Below, piece by piece: positions 1-8,317 of a DNA stretch of 14,089 nucleotides. Origin of the DNA: Clostridia bacterium (lineage in GTDB: Bacteria > Bacillota_A > Clostridia > Christensenellales > Aristaeellaceae); contig BNUH01000072.1 in NCBI GenBank assembly GCA_025997215.1, positions 1 to 14,089 on the forward strand. Reading direction: 5' to 3'. Each line of letters opens with the position of its first letter. Within the stretch, counting starts at the first letter, position 1. The translations under genes and the position numbers were made by a program. The notes below the pieces were generated by a model. The model was not told the origin of the DNA and ran no database searches. It saw only the letters and a list, made by a program, of their open reading frames with translations.

Positions 1-1581
1 GCTGACAAAATGCGCCATTGAATGCGTATAGTAATCGCTCTTGAAGTACCCGCGCGGCCCCCACAGATGTTTCTCTGTGTTATACCGCGTGCCTTTCTGA
101 TAGCACGCTTCATCAATATACGGCGAACTTGGAATGTATGGACGCGAATAATCATGCATGGCTAGCAGCTCGGGCAGCAGTCTGCGCGTGATCGTGTTTT
201 CGTTGGGGTTGCGGGATAGGGCATCCCACTGCGCGGCCGCTTCGTCGCACTCGTTGTCGCCGACCCATATCATCAGCGCAGGATGATTCCGCAGACGCTG
301 GATGATTATCGCAGCTTCCTTTTCGAATGAATCCATGAACCGCTTGTCGCGGGGGTATACACCGCAGCCCATTGCGAAATCCTGCCAGATCAATATACCA
401 TGAGCATCGCAATAGTCATAGAACAGATCATCTTCATAAACATTCCCGCCCCATGTGCGGACGGCGTTGCACCCTATATCCGTTAACAACTCAAGCATGC
501 GCGGAATCCGGTTGATGTCGTTGCTGTGCAGTGCATCGGCAAACACCCAGTTAGTGCCGCAAATGAACACCTTTCTATTGTTGATATAGAATGTAAAGTC
601 GCCGCGCCCCGATTCGTCCGTTGTGCTGGTGCGTTCCAGTCGAACGGTTCTGATACCGGTTTTCAATGTATAAGTATCGATAGCTTCACCCTTGTAATTG
701 AGGGTAAGCGTTACATCATATAGATTGGGATCTCCGGCATACCGCGGCCACCACAGCTGCGGATTGCTAACGCGAATCGACAATTTGCCCATATTATGCC
801 ATAGATTGGTTTGCTTATCAAAGACGCTTTCGCCGCACTGCCCATGCACTGAAACGGTATAATCCTGAACATGATCGCCTTCTAGAACAGTAGTAAACAC
901 CACGTCGATGTCTGCGTCGCCTGACGCCGTAATTCTGCTGGTAAATGCATACACATCCTTCATGTATTCATTCTTCTTTATAACTATACTAACCGGACGC
1001 CAGATTCCAGCCGACAGCATCCTTGGCGAAATATCCCAGCCAAACATATGCGCAGCCTTGCGCACGCCGATCATGCCGTACCAATATAGGTCTCCGCGCG
1101 CACCGACAGGGAGATCATAATCCCGCGCCATAATCGCGCATGGTTTTATGTGCACAAGAATCTCATTATTACCAGCTCTGAAGCAGGCTACGGCAGCCTC
1201 ATGCGGGATCAGCATATTATCAGCGGATAGCACATGCACTCCGTTGACATACACGACCGCAAAGGTATCCAGCCCTTCGAACCGCAGATACGCATTCTCA
1301 ACGCTATCCAGCTTCAACTCAAACTGCCGATGATACCATACATGCATGTTCTCAAGTTCCTGGATCTTCAGCGGGTTCAGGCCGAAATAGGGATCGGCAA
1401 TCTTTCCCGCGCGGTATAGATCCAGCTCAAAATTGCCGGGCACCACGGCTTCGGCTTCATCAAGCCTTAACGAACTCAACGCCGCAGCGCTGGTCGGCGC
1501 TGTGTCGAGCTTGATGTATCGGCTGTGTTCCATCCAGTGCATGCGCCACGAGCCGCATAATGAGATTGTTACTTTCTTCAT
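1..1581 (-). CDS. GH2 family glycosidase, beta-mannosidase-like (3' end beyond window)
   Basis: The frame is open from ATG 1581 to the window edge: 527 codons, no stop. GH2 enzymes hydrolyse terminal beta-linked sugars with two catalytic glutamates. No signal peptide is visible, so it is probably cytoplasmic and acts on imported oligosaccharides. VPGNFELDL (about 47-55) and FGWDISP with GIWRPV (about 180-197) fit the N-terminal sugar-binding domain. GTNWVFADALH (342-352), RTWGGNVYEDD (375-385) and IWQDFAMGC fit the TIM barrel. WVGDNE (439-444) carries the likely acid/base Glu444. The last residues read HFVS, and in this family the nucleophile Glu commonly follows such a segment, so it should be one of the next codons outside the window. 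The RTWGG...YEDD...WQDF series favours beta-mannosidase or exo-glucosaminidase over LacZ-type beta-galactosidase; substrate is inference. The start has an AAGGAAGGGA ribosome site. It lies 46 nt after the response regulator gene, probably in one operon. Confidence 0.88.
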   Translation of the reverse strand, partial: MKKVTISLCGSWRMHWMEHSRYIKLDTAPTSAAALSSLRLDEAEAVVPGNFELDLYRAGKIADPYFGLNPLKIQELENMHVWYHRQFELKLDSVENAYLRFEGLDTFAVVYVNGVHVLSADNMLIPHEAAVACFRAGNNEILVHIKPCAIMARDYDLPVGARGDLYWYGMIGVRKAAHMFGWDISPRMLSAGIWRPVSIVIKKNEYMKDVYAFTSRITASGDADIDVVFTTVLEGDHVQDYTVSVHGQCGESVFDKQTNLWHNMGKLSIRVSNPQLWWPRYAGDPNLYDVTLTLNYKGEAIDTYTLKTGIRTVRLERTSTTDESGRGDFTFYINNRKVFICGTNWVFADALHSNDINRIPRMLELLTDIGCNAVRTWGGNVYEDDLFYDYCDAHGILIWQDFAMGCGVYPRDKRFMDSFEKEAAIIIQRLRNHPALMIWVGDNECDEAAAQWDALSRNPNENTITRRLLPELLAMHDYSRPYIPSSPYIDEACYQKGTRYNTEKHLWGPRGYFKSDYYTHSMAHFVS

Positions 1582-1627
1582 AATCGATCCCTTCCTTCTG
1601 CGTGATGCTGAAACCAAAACGAATAAT

Positions 1628-2899
1628 TCAGACGTTATCATCCTTGACGGATGGATACTGAATCGAAGCACGCAGTTCCGATGGCGATAACCCCGTTTCC
1701 TTCTTGATGAATCGGTTGAAGTATGGCCGATTTTTGAAGCCCGCCTGCTTTGCGATTTCATCGATGCTGTGCGTTGAGTCTTTCATTTGTGATTCGATAT
1801 ACTCCAGCTTTTTCTTGGCAATGTATCGGTTCAGCGCTTCGCCCGTTACCCGATGGAACAGCTTGGATAGGTATGTAGCGTTGTAACCCGATGCGTTCGC
1901 CAGGCATAGCAGCGATATGTTTTCGCCGATATGTTCGTGTATATAATCATATATAAACCGAACCGTGTTCCTGGCCGAATCGTTGCCCACCATTGGGTCG
2001 CCGCTCAAGGTGAATACGTGCGTACCGCCTTGACCGCCGAGCGTTTCCCAATGCATCAGCGCCGAGCGGTAATACTGAGCTATCCGCTGTGATTGACCCC
2101 GCAGAGGCGGACAGAACGCAAAGGATACTTTGACCCCGAATGTTTGCCGGAGCGAGTTCTGCACGATCTCCAGCGTGTTTTTAAGCCACACGTCTATCGG
2201 GCAATCGTCCATCTCTTTGAGGGATATCAACCATACAGCGCTGTTAGCCGAGTCCTGCATCGACGCAATGTGAATCAGCTGCCCTTTCAAATAATGCGTC
2301 AGCAGCCGATGCGCCGGTACAAACGCAGACTGATCCTTCTGAAAGAAACAGCTGATCACGCAGATCTGATCATCCGCCGAGAACCCCAGCAGCTCGAGCG
2401 TATGCAAGCGGCGCAATGTCGAAATGTCCTCGCTTCCGACAATGAACGACAGCAGTTTCCTTCCCATTTCATCCTGAATACCCGGCTCTTTCGGCAGATC
2501 CGGCAAATTCAGCGCTGTTTGTATATCATCCAGTATTGTCCGGATAGTGCGGACGATCGTTTCATTATCCTCTGTCTTGAGCAGATAACCCGCAGCCTTA
2601 TTCTTGATCGCGTTGTACGCGTATGAAAAATCGGAATACCCGGTCAAAATGAGGGTACGGCAGAGCGGCCAGATACGGCTGACGGTTTCCAGCAGATCCA
2701 AACCGGAGATATCCGGCATGTTGATGTCCGTGATCAGCAGATCGATCTTGCCTTCCTTCATTATCTCAATCGCCTGATTGCCGCGATAGGCGTTATATAT
2801 CTCGAGCTGCAGATCGCTCTGCTGTTCGAGAAGGGTGGTGATGGCGTCAACGACCGGAGGCTCGTCGTCGACGATCAGTATACGAAAGGCTATCAGCAT
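1628..2899 (-). CDS. YesN-type response regulator, REC plus AraC-family DNA-binding domain
   Basis: This is the DNA-binding output protein of a two-component system. The receiver domain (about 5-125) has the acidic pair Asp11/Asp12 (ILIVDDE), phospho-acceptor Asp58 (LLITDINMP), Thr86 (LILTGYSD) and Lys108 (YLLKTED), so all conserved phosphorylation residues are present. The middle (about 130-305) is a variable linker. The C-terminus (about 311-415) is an AraC/XylS domain with two helix-turn-helix units, about 328-353 and 378-403 (SIDEIAKQAGFKNRPYFNRF). The length, 423 aa, fits the lower range of YesN-like regulators. The ATG lies 2 nt after the kinase stop codon, with AAGGAGGT inside the kinase's last codons, so the two are co-transcribed and probably translationally coupled. 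Such regulators usually activate adjacent sugar-uptake and glycosidase genes. Here the likely targets are the divergent binding-protein promoter and this operon itself. Confidence 0.95.
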   Translation of the reverse strand: MLIAFRILIVDDEPPVVDAITTLLEQQSDLQLEIYNAYRGNQAIEIMKEGKIDLLITDINMPDISGLDLLETVSRIWPLCRTLILTGYSDFSYAYNAIKNKAAGYLLKTEDNETIVRTIRTILDDIQTALNLPDLPKEPGIQDEMGRKLLSFIVGSEDISTLRRLHTLELLGFSADDQICVISCFFQKDQSAFVPAHRLLTHYLKGQLIHIASMQDSANSAVWLISLKEMDDCPIDVWLKNTLEIVQNSLRQTFGVKVSFAFCPPLRGQSQRIAQYYRSALMHWETLGGQGGTHVFTLSGDPMVGNDSARNTVRFIYDYIHEHIGENISLLCLANASGYNATYLSKLFHRVTGEALNRYIAKKKLEYIESQMKDSTHSIDEIAKQAGFKNRPYFNRFIKKETGLSPSELRASIQYPSVKDDNV

Positions 2900-2901
2900 A
2901 T

Positions 2902-4632
2902 CTACTTGACCTCCTTAATCCGCACCTCAACGCACAATCCGCCGTAACTGCTGCGCGTGAACGACAGTCCGCATGCAGCGCCCATAAATCGCTTCAGGCG
3001 CATATGGATATTGCACAATCCGCTGGTGATGTTAAGCGGCGTATTCTCAAGCAGCGACGCGTTCATCGCCGCAATCCTCTCGTCGGATAGATCGCCGCCG
3101 CTGTCCTCGATCCTGATGGATATATACTCATCCGATTCGTCAAAACTCATGGCTACAGTTTCACTCTCCATGTTCTTGCTGAACCCGTGGTGCATTATGT
3201 TCTCGAATATGGGCTGCAATATGAGCCGAGGCACTGGGACTGCCTTCAGCTTGTCGGTCAGCGGCTGAATCTGTGCGCTGATGAAACCTTCAAAGCGTAG
3301 CAGTTGGATATTAAGATAGGTAAGGGCATGCTCATATTCCACCGATAGCGGCAGAATATCCTGCTGCTTAGTTATAAAGCTGAAATATTTGCCCAGATAA
3401 CCAGCGAATAAAGACGCCTGATCAGCCTCGTGGGAATCGATCGCGTTCCGTAGGAAGAAGAAGCTGTTGTACAAAAAGTGCGGATTGATCTGCGCCTGAA
3501 GCTGCTTCAGTTCGGCTGACTGTAAACGGATGGTCTGTTCATAATTATCCTCGATCAGTTCGTCAATCTGCTGCGTCATCGCGTTGAAACCGTTGGCTAA
3601 TTCGTTATATTCCCAGGAATACTTACCGTCAATTTTAACGGAGAAGTCACCTTGACCAGCTTTGTAAAAGCCTTGCACCAAATCATTAACCGGACGGCGC
3701 ACATGCTTGGATACCACATGCGCAAAGCCGATCAGCACGAACACAACCAACACGCTTAGTATAATGATAAACAGCAGAAAGCGGTCGGCGGTTCCACGAA
3801 GCGCGGACTGCGGAATGATCTGCACAAACGAGCAGTTGATCAGCCTGGAATAACAGCCGACGATATAGTATTCAACGCCGTTAATCCTGTCGGAAAAGCT
3901 GTAAACCTCTTCATCGGTCTGCGGGATGATAATGTCCTTTATCGTCTGCACATTCAAGTTTAAGTCGACGGCGCTGGACAGCATGCCGTCGGTGTTGTGG
4001 TTGATCAATATGGCGTTCTTATTGCTATATTTGCTGAACGAGGACAGGTGGCGGATAATCTGATTAATGCTCAATATGCCTTGAACATAGTATACCGGCT
4101 GTGAATCGCGCGCGACTGCGATTTCCGGATATACATGCGCCACCGACCACATATTTCCTTCATGCAGTAGCATCGAATGTTGGGTGCGATAGGCGTGCAG
4201 GAGAAGCTGCGCGTCGCTTGAGGACAGGGGCTTCATGCCGTTGAGAGAGGATATCGTTATATTCTTTGAAACGTAATGCAGCCTGATCTCCGAGAGCATC
4301 GGCTCGATGTTGGACATCAACAATAATAGATCCCGTATATCGCGCGCTTTCATATAGTATTCTGATGCCGGCATATAGTCATGCATCACAAAGAAGTTGG
4401 ATATATCAAAATTATTCAGCAGATAGAGAAACTGCGTCTGAATCCCCTGTAAATCGGAGATGAATGTCTCACGCAGATACACCACGTTGGAAGCGGCGGC
4501 GCTGCTTACCTCGCCAAATATGGCGTTCTGCCCCCAAGCGAACATATACGTCTGGACGATAACCAGCGGCAGGAGGATGGCAAACAGCAATACAAGCAGC
4601 TTGGCGCGTATCGTCGGCTGGTGCTTTCGCAT
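2902..4632 (-). CDS. YesM-type sensor histidine kinase
   Basis: Membrane sensor kinase of the HisKA_7TM-independent YesM class (PF06580-type His kinase domain). Numbering is from the upstream in-frame ATG at 4638. TM1 is about 12-34, followed by an extracytoplasmic sensor region of roughly 250 residues; TM2 is about 286-309. A HAMP-like linker follows (about 310-365), then a helical stretch. The phospho-acceptor His387 lies in QINPHFLYN. The ATPase domain has the N-box LQPIFEN (474-480), EDSGG (511-515) and SGLCNIHMRLKRF (539-551). The extracellular part probably senses a sugar directly or through a binding protein. I chose the ATG at 4632: the strong AAGGGGGG at 4640-4647 is 7 nt from it but only 1 nt from the ATG at 4638. 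It is the first gene of the kinase-regulator-glycosidase operon. Confidence 0.94.
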   Translation of the reverse strand: MRKHQPTIRAKLLVLLFAILLPLVIVQTYMFAWGQNAIFGEVSSAAASNVVYLRETFISDLQGIQTQFLYLLNNFDISNFFVMHDYMPASEYYMKARDIRDLLLLMSNIEPMLSEIRLHYVSKNITISSLNGMKPLSSSDAQLLLHAYRTQHSMLLHEGNMWSVAHVYPEIAVARDSQPVYYVQGILSINQIIRHLSSFSKYSNKNAILINHNTDGMLSSAVDLNLNVQTIKDIIIPQTDEEVYSFSDRINGVEYYIVGCYSRLINCSFVQIIPQSALRGTADRFLLFIIILSVLVVFVLIGFAHVVSKHVRRPVNDLVQGFYKAGQGDFSVKIDGKYSWEYNELANGFNAMTQQIDELIEDNYEQTIRLQSAELKQLQAQINPHFLYNSFFFLRNAIDSHEADQASLFAGYLGKYFSFITKQQDILPLSVEYEHALTYLNIQLLRFEGFISAQIQPLTDKLKAVPVPRLILQPIFENIMHHGFSKNMESETVAMSFDESDEYISIRIEDSGGDLSDERIAAMNASLLENTPLNITSGLCNIHMRLKRFMGAACGLSFTRSSYGGLCVEVRIKEVK

Positions 4633-4639
4633 ATCCATT

Positions 4640-4647
4640 CCCCCCTT
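4640..4647 (-). promoter_or_regulatory. Ribosome binding site that decides the kinase start
   Basis: On the minus strand this reads AAGGGGGG. The spacing is 1 nt to the ATG at 4638 and 7 nt to the in-frame ATG at 4632, so the downstream ATG is the more plausible initiator and the protein would begin MRKHQ. Confidence 0.65.
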
Positions 4648-4656
4648 CGTTTATTG

Positions 4657-4685
4657 ATTCTAACAGTACAGTCCAACAATGTAAA
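4657..4685 (-). promoter_or_regulatory. Sigma-A-type promoter for the kinase/regulator/GH2 operon
   Basis: On the minus strand TTTACA (4680-4685) and TAGAAT (4657-4662) are separated by exactly 17 bp. Each hexamer matches the consensus at five of six positions. Transcription would start near 4650, giving a very short leader that contains the ribosome site. This promoter looks stronger than the divergent one, which fits basal expression of the sensor pair. Confidence 0.65.
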
Positions 4686-4743
4686 CCCGTCTTTAGTGCA
4701 TGGTGCAAGATAGGAGAAGAAATGACAAATAAATAGAATTATC

Positions 4744-4772
4744 TTTGCTCACCGCGCATGTTAGGATATAAT
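4744..4772 (+). promoter_or_regulatory. Promoter for the sugar-binding-protein gene, perfect -10, weak -35
   Basis: A perfect TATAAT lies at 4767-4772. The -35 position holds only TTTGCT (4744-4749, 17 bp spacing) or TTGCTC (4745-4750, 16 bp). A good -10 with a poor -35 is typical of activator-dependent promoters and fits control by the adjacent AraC-type regulator. A near-palindrome ACGAA-A-TTCGT lies downstream at 4784-4794 and could be an operator; that part is speculative. The ribosome site AGGAGG is at 4801-4806. Confidence 0.5.
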
Positions 4773-4812
4773 CAACTCAATAAACGAAATTCGTCAAACG
4801 AGGAGGCAACCC

Positions 4813-5757
4813 ATGAAAAAGGCTCTCGCACTCATCATGACCCTGGCGATCATACTGACAATGACGACCGCCGTATCGGTGTCGTTCGCGCAGGAAGCAC
4901 CCGACGTGTACGGCAAGTATCCCGAACCCATCAAGATCACTGTGCTGTCTACCGACCTGAAGGACAGCTCGATGCAGTACGACTCCAGCGACCCGACGCG
5001 GAAGTCGGCCACCCAGAACGCTTGGATCGACGCGTATCTCAAGTACCTGAACATCGAGGTAGAGAAGATCGTCGCCGAGAACGAGGAGGCGCTCAACGCC
5101 CGCATCAGCACTGGCCTGGCCAGCGGCGATCTGCCGGACATCATCATTTCATCGAAAACGATGTACAACGTGATGGCGGAGAACGGCGTGCTGCAAGATC
5201 TCACCGAGGCCTATGATAATTACAGCCAAGGCCGCCTTCTTAAAGAGGCGGTAGGAACCAGCCCCGAATCGCTCTCCACCGGAATCTATGACGGCGAGTT
5301 CGTCGGCTTCCCGCAAATCGGCAACGCGTATAACAACACGAAGGTTCTGCACATTCGCCAGGATTGGCTGGATGCGGTGGGCATGGAAGCGCCTAAGACG
5401 ATCGACGAAATGATTGCCGTCGCCAAGGCTTTCCAGGCTGCCAAGCTCGGCGGCGAAAACACCATCGGATTGGGTATGACAAACGTAAGCGAACCGTTCT
5501 TCGCCGCCTACGGTGTAGTACTCGGCACATGGACGCAGTTGGACGACGGCAGCTATGTTAGGGCAAAGACGCTGGACGCCGTGAAGCCCGGTCTGCTTAA
5601 GCTGCAGGAGATGTACAAAGACGGCGTCATCAAGAGCGACTTTGCGGTAACCAATATCCTCAAAGAAGAGGTTGCGAACAGCCAGGTCGGCATGCTTACC
5701 GTCGATAGCCACTATCTCGCTGTTCATCGTACTGGGCCACTGGAACGCGTGGTTTGA
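4813..5757 (+). pseudogene. Carbohydrate ABC importer substrate-binding protein, 3'-truncated
   Basis: Family 1 extracellular solute-binding protein of the LplA-like group that feeds CUT1 sugar importers. A Sec signal peptide ends near residue 26 (VSFA|QEAP) with no lipobox cysteine. The mature region has typical elements: RISTGLASGDLPDII (about 97-111), GVLQDLTEAYDNY, then FVGFPQIGNAYNN and IRQDWLDAVGMEAPKTIDE. Homology stops at about residue 295 (NSQVGMLT, near 5697). The last 18 codons (VDSHYLAV...) are the out-of-frame reading of permease DNA, ending in a chance TGA at 5755-5757. Full-length relatives are usually above 500 residues, so the second lobe is largely missing and the product should not function. 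The start is firm: AGGAGG, 6 nt spacer, ATG. The early part uses a G/C-ending codon set, as in a well-expressed gene. Confidence 0.85.
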
Positions 5758-6001
5758 CGGAATGATTTACATCAACCGCCAAACTTTGAAGCCGCTGCAA
5801 ACATATCTGCGATCAATCATTATTGTGAATACGGAAGTCACGGACGCCGCATTCTATCTGGAAGATGTGATTGCGAATGTGACGGCCGATGGCGCCAACG
5901 GCGCTAAGATATTCATTGCTTTACTGCCGATCATGTGTGTTTACCCATTTCTGCAAAAGCATTTCGCAAAGGGGATCGTCAGGGGGAGTCTGAAGGAATA
6001 G
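5696..6001 (+). pseudogene. C-terminal remnant of LplC/CUT1-type sugar ABC permease
   Basis: From codon TTA 5696 the frame reads LPSIATISLFIVLGHWNAWF and continues to ...YPFLQKHFAKGIVRGSLKE with stop TAG 5999-6001. This is the last third of a carbohydrate importer permease: the end of the EAA cytoplasmic loop (LPSIA), the following membrane helix, and the final helix with the YPFLQKHFxKGI terminus typical of LplC-like proteins. About 101 codons remain of a usual ~290-300. There is no ribosome site or sensible start upstream; a TTG at 5672 is in frame but falls in binding-protein DNA. The frame differs from that of the upstream binding-protein fragment, so no fusion protein is made. It is followed by a gene-free stretch and a convergent operon. 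Confidence 0.88.
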
Positions 6002-6149
6002 GATATTTTAGCATTTATCGACATGTATTGTGCCCAAATATGTTAGAAAGCAAATTTGCTTATTTTTGCTTTATGCGTTAACAGCTGTTCTGCAATTCTT
6101 ACATATTTTGCTCGAAATGCATAGATATTGGATCGTAGTCAAACGAAAA

Positions 6150-6198
6150 ACCCCGCGAAAGCAATGTCACCAACTCGACAACATTGCTTTCGCGGGGT
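6150..6198 (-). terminator. Intrinsic terminator of the peptide importer operon
   Basis: There is a perfect 18-bp inverted repeat (6150-6167 and 6181-6198; arm ACCCCGCGAAAGCAATGT) with a 13-nt loop. On the minus strand the stem is followed by TTTTTCGTTT, so it terminates transcripts arriving from the ATPase gene, whose stop is 19 nt away. Plus-strand reads meet no T-run after the stem. Nothing else is evident in the gap 6002-6149 apart from a weak 14-nt palindrome at 6048-6061. Confidence 0.9.
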
Positions 6199-6217
6199 CT
6201 ATGTATACCTTAATTTT

Positions 6218-8302
6218 CTACGCCAGCGCCCTGTGATACCCATCCATCTCGTGCTGATTGCCGTAGACGAAATGTCCGGGGACGATTTCGCGCCATACAG
6301 GGCCATCCTTGGTGTAGTCGTGCACGGAGGCGTCGTATACCATCAACCGCCGGTTGCGCTCCAGGAAGGGATTAGGGTTGGGCACGGCGGAGAATAAGGA
6401 TTGGGTATACGGATGCAGCGGATTGCGGAACAGCTCCTCGGTTTGCGCCATCTCGACGATGTGCCCCTGGTGGATGACCGCTATGCGGTCGGAGATGAAG
6501 CGCACTACGGACAGGTCGTGGGCGATGAACAGGTACGTCAATCCATGCTTCTTCTTTAGTTCGTTCAGAAGATTCAGCACCTGTGCGCGGATCGATACAT
6601 CCAACGCGGAGATGGGCTCGTCGGCTACGATGAATTCTGGCTCCAGTATAAGCGAACGCGCGATCCCTATGCGCTGACGCTGGCCGCCAGAGAATTCGTG
6701 CGGGAATCGGCTGGAGAATTCAGGCAGCAGACCGACCTCGTCCAGCGCCTTCTGCACCTTGGCCTTGCGCTCATCGTCGTCCTTATAAAGATGATGATTT
6801 AGCAACCCTTCTGATATTATATAGTCCACCTTGGCGCGTTCGTTCAGCGACGCCATAGGATCCTGAAAGATCATCTGCATACTGCGGATGACCTCCAAAT
6901 CCAGCGCTTTGGAGATTTTACCGCTGATTTTGCGGCCTTTGTACAGCACCTCGCCGCTTGTGATCGGGTTGATCCGGACGATCGCGCGGCCGATGGTCGT
7001 CTTGCCCGAACCCGACTCTCCCACCAGCGAGAACGTCTCGCCCCGATATATTGTGAAACTAACATTGTCAACGGCGACGAATCTCCGCTTGCCGCTGCCG
7101 AATGTTACCTGCAGGTTCTTAAGTTCAATGAGCGGTTCACGCCGAGTATCGTTTTCCGGTTGTTTACGAACCGACGGTTCAAATGAAACGCCGCTGTTCG
7201 ATCCCGATAACCCCTCGCTTAGTTTGCGTATGAAGTTGGGCGGCTCGGTCTTGGGCGCACGCGGATCGAGCATCCAAGTTTTTGCGCGGTGGGTGAGCGT
7301 CACGTCGAACATGGGCGGCTCTTCCAAGAAATCAATGTTCAACGCCTTGCGATTGCGCGGCGCGAACGAGTCGCCGACAACCTTGTTGAATAGATTGGGC
7401 GGCGTGCCGTCGATGACCGGAAGGTTTTCGCCCTTTACGCCCAGCTGCGGCAGCGCGCTTAGCAGCGCCCAGCTGTATGGATGCCGGGAGGTAAAGAATA
7501 TCTCGTTAACCATGCCGATCTCTACGATCTGACCGGCGTACATGACCGCCACGCGGTCAGCCACTTTAGCGACGACGCCTAAATCATGGGTGATGTAGAC
7601 GATGGTCATGCCTTGTTCCTTTTGCAGGCGGCGGATCAGGTCGAGTATCTGCGCCTGAATGGTAACGTCCAGCGCGGTGGTCGGCTCGTCACAAATTAGA
7701 ATCTGCGGCTTGCACGCGACCGCGATAGCGATTACTACGCGCTGACGCATTCCACCTGAAAATTCATGAGGGTACTGGGAAAAGCGGCGCTGCGCGTTCG
7801 GGATGCCCACCAGTTCCAACAGGCGAATGGCTTCATTCCTGGCCTGTTCGCTGTGCAAGCCCTGGTGCAACTCGATGGCTTCCTGGATTTGGATGCCGAT
7901 CTTTTTTAAGGGGTTCAGGCTGGTCATGGGATCTTGCGTAACCATGGCGATCTTCTTGCCGCGTATCGTCCGCCATTCCCGTTCCGTGGTGAACTGAACC
8001 AGATCGCGGCCGTCGTATTGTATCGAACCTCCGACGATCGAACCATTCTTATCCAGCATTCCGACGAAACACTTGGCGAATACGGACTTGCCGGAACCGG
8101 ATTCGCCGACGATCGCGAGGGTTTCCCCGTCGTACAAATCCAGCGAGATCCCGCGCAGGGCTTTCAAGCGCTGGCCACGCAGTGTGAAGTCGACCTCGAC
8201 ATCCTTCGCGGATAGTATGGGTACGCTGGACAGGATTTGCTTTACGCGCGATTCCAGGTTCGCTTCAGCGGCGTTTATGTCTTTATTCATAATTTCACTC
8301 AT
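6218..8302 (-). CDS. Fused double-ATPase subunit of peptide/oligopeptide ABC importer (DppD-DppF type)
   Basis: A single 694-residue chain carries both ATPases of an Opp/Dpp-type importer, which are usually two proteins. It hydrolyses ATP on the cytoplasmic face to drive peptide uptake through the two permeases encoded upstream. Domain 1 has Walker A GESGSGKS (66-73), Q-loop near 123, signature FSGGMRQR (181-188), Walker B ILICDEP (201-207) and switch His239. Domain 2 has Walker A GESGSGKT (428-435), signature FSGGQRQR (537-544), Walker B IVADEP (558-563) and His595. Both sites look intact. The linker after domain 1 (about 295-390) matches an oligopeptide-ATPase extension, but with [13 protein letters not shown] in place of the cysteine-rich version. 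Domain 2 ends with [10 protein letters not shown]. No frameshift is needed. The start ATG has AGGAG 9 nt upstream, 15 nt after the OppC-type stop. Confidence 0.95.
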   Translation of the reverse strand: MSEIMNKDINAAEANLESRVKQILSSVPILSAKDVEVDFTLRGQRLKALRGISLDLYDGETLAIVGESGSGKSVFAKCFVGMLDKNGSIVGGSIQYDGRDLVQFTTEREWRTIRGKKIAMVTQDPMTSLNPLKKIGIQIQEAIELHQGLHSEQARNEAIRLLELVGIPNAQRRFSQYPHEFSGGMRQRVVIAIAVACKPQILICDEPTTALDVTIQAQILDLIRRLQKEQGMTIVYITHDLGVVAKVADRVAVMYAGQIVEIGMVNEIFFTSRHPYSWALLSALPQLGVKGENLPVIDGTPPNLFNKVVGDSFAPRNRKALNIDFLEEPPMFDVTLTHRAKTWMLDPRAPKTEPPNFIRKLSEGLSGSNSGVSFEPSVRKQPENDTRREPLIELKNLQVTFGSGKRRFVAVDNVSFTIYRGETFSLVGESGSGKTTIGRAIVRINPITSGEVLYKGRKISGKISKALDLEVIRSMQMIFQDPMASLNERAKVDYIISEGLLNHHLYKDDDERKAKVQKALDEVGLLPEFSSRFPHEFSGGQRQRIGIARSLILEPEFIVADEPISALDVSIRAQVLNLLNELKKKHGLTYLFIAHDLSVVRFISDRIAVIHQGHIVEMAQTEELFRNPLHPYTQSLFSAVPNPNPFLERNRRLMVYDASVHDYTKDGPVWREIVPGHFVYGNQHEMDGYHRALA

Positions 8303-8317
8303 CTGCTACGTCTCCTA

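Noticed and set aside
2093..2626. 177-codon open frame on the plus strand inside the response regulator gene
   Set aside because: It is an arginine/glutamine-rich antisense shadow of the REC-AraC regulator with no ribosome site.
5672..6001. A 109-residue protein starting at TTG 5672
   Set aside because: Only the part from 5696 on is permease. The first eight codons are the wrong frame of the binding-protein gene, with no ribosome site, so it is a remnant rather than a small gene.
6048..6061. AAGCAAATTTGCTT followed by ATTTTT as a plus-strand terminator for the permease remnant
   Set aside because: Only about five A/T-rich pairs can form around a 4-nt loop, too weak to call; it may be chance in an AT-rich gap.
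6888..7532. 214-codon open frame on the plus strand inside the fused ATPase gene
   Set aside because: It is antisense to two intact ATPase domains, and its serine/leucine/proline-rich translation shows no family signal.
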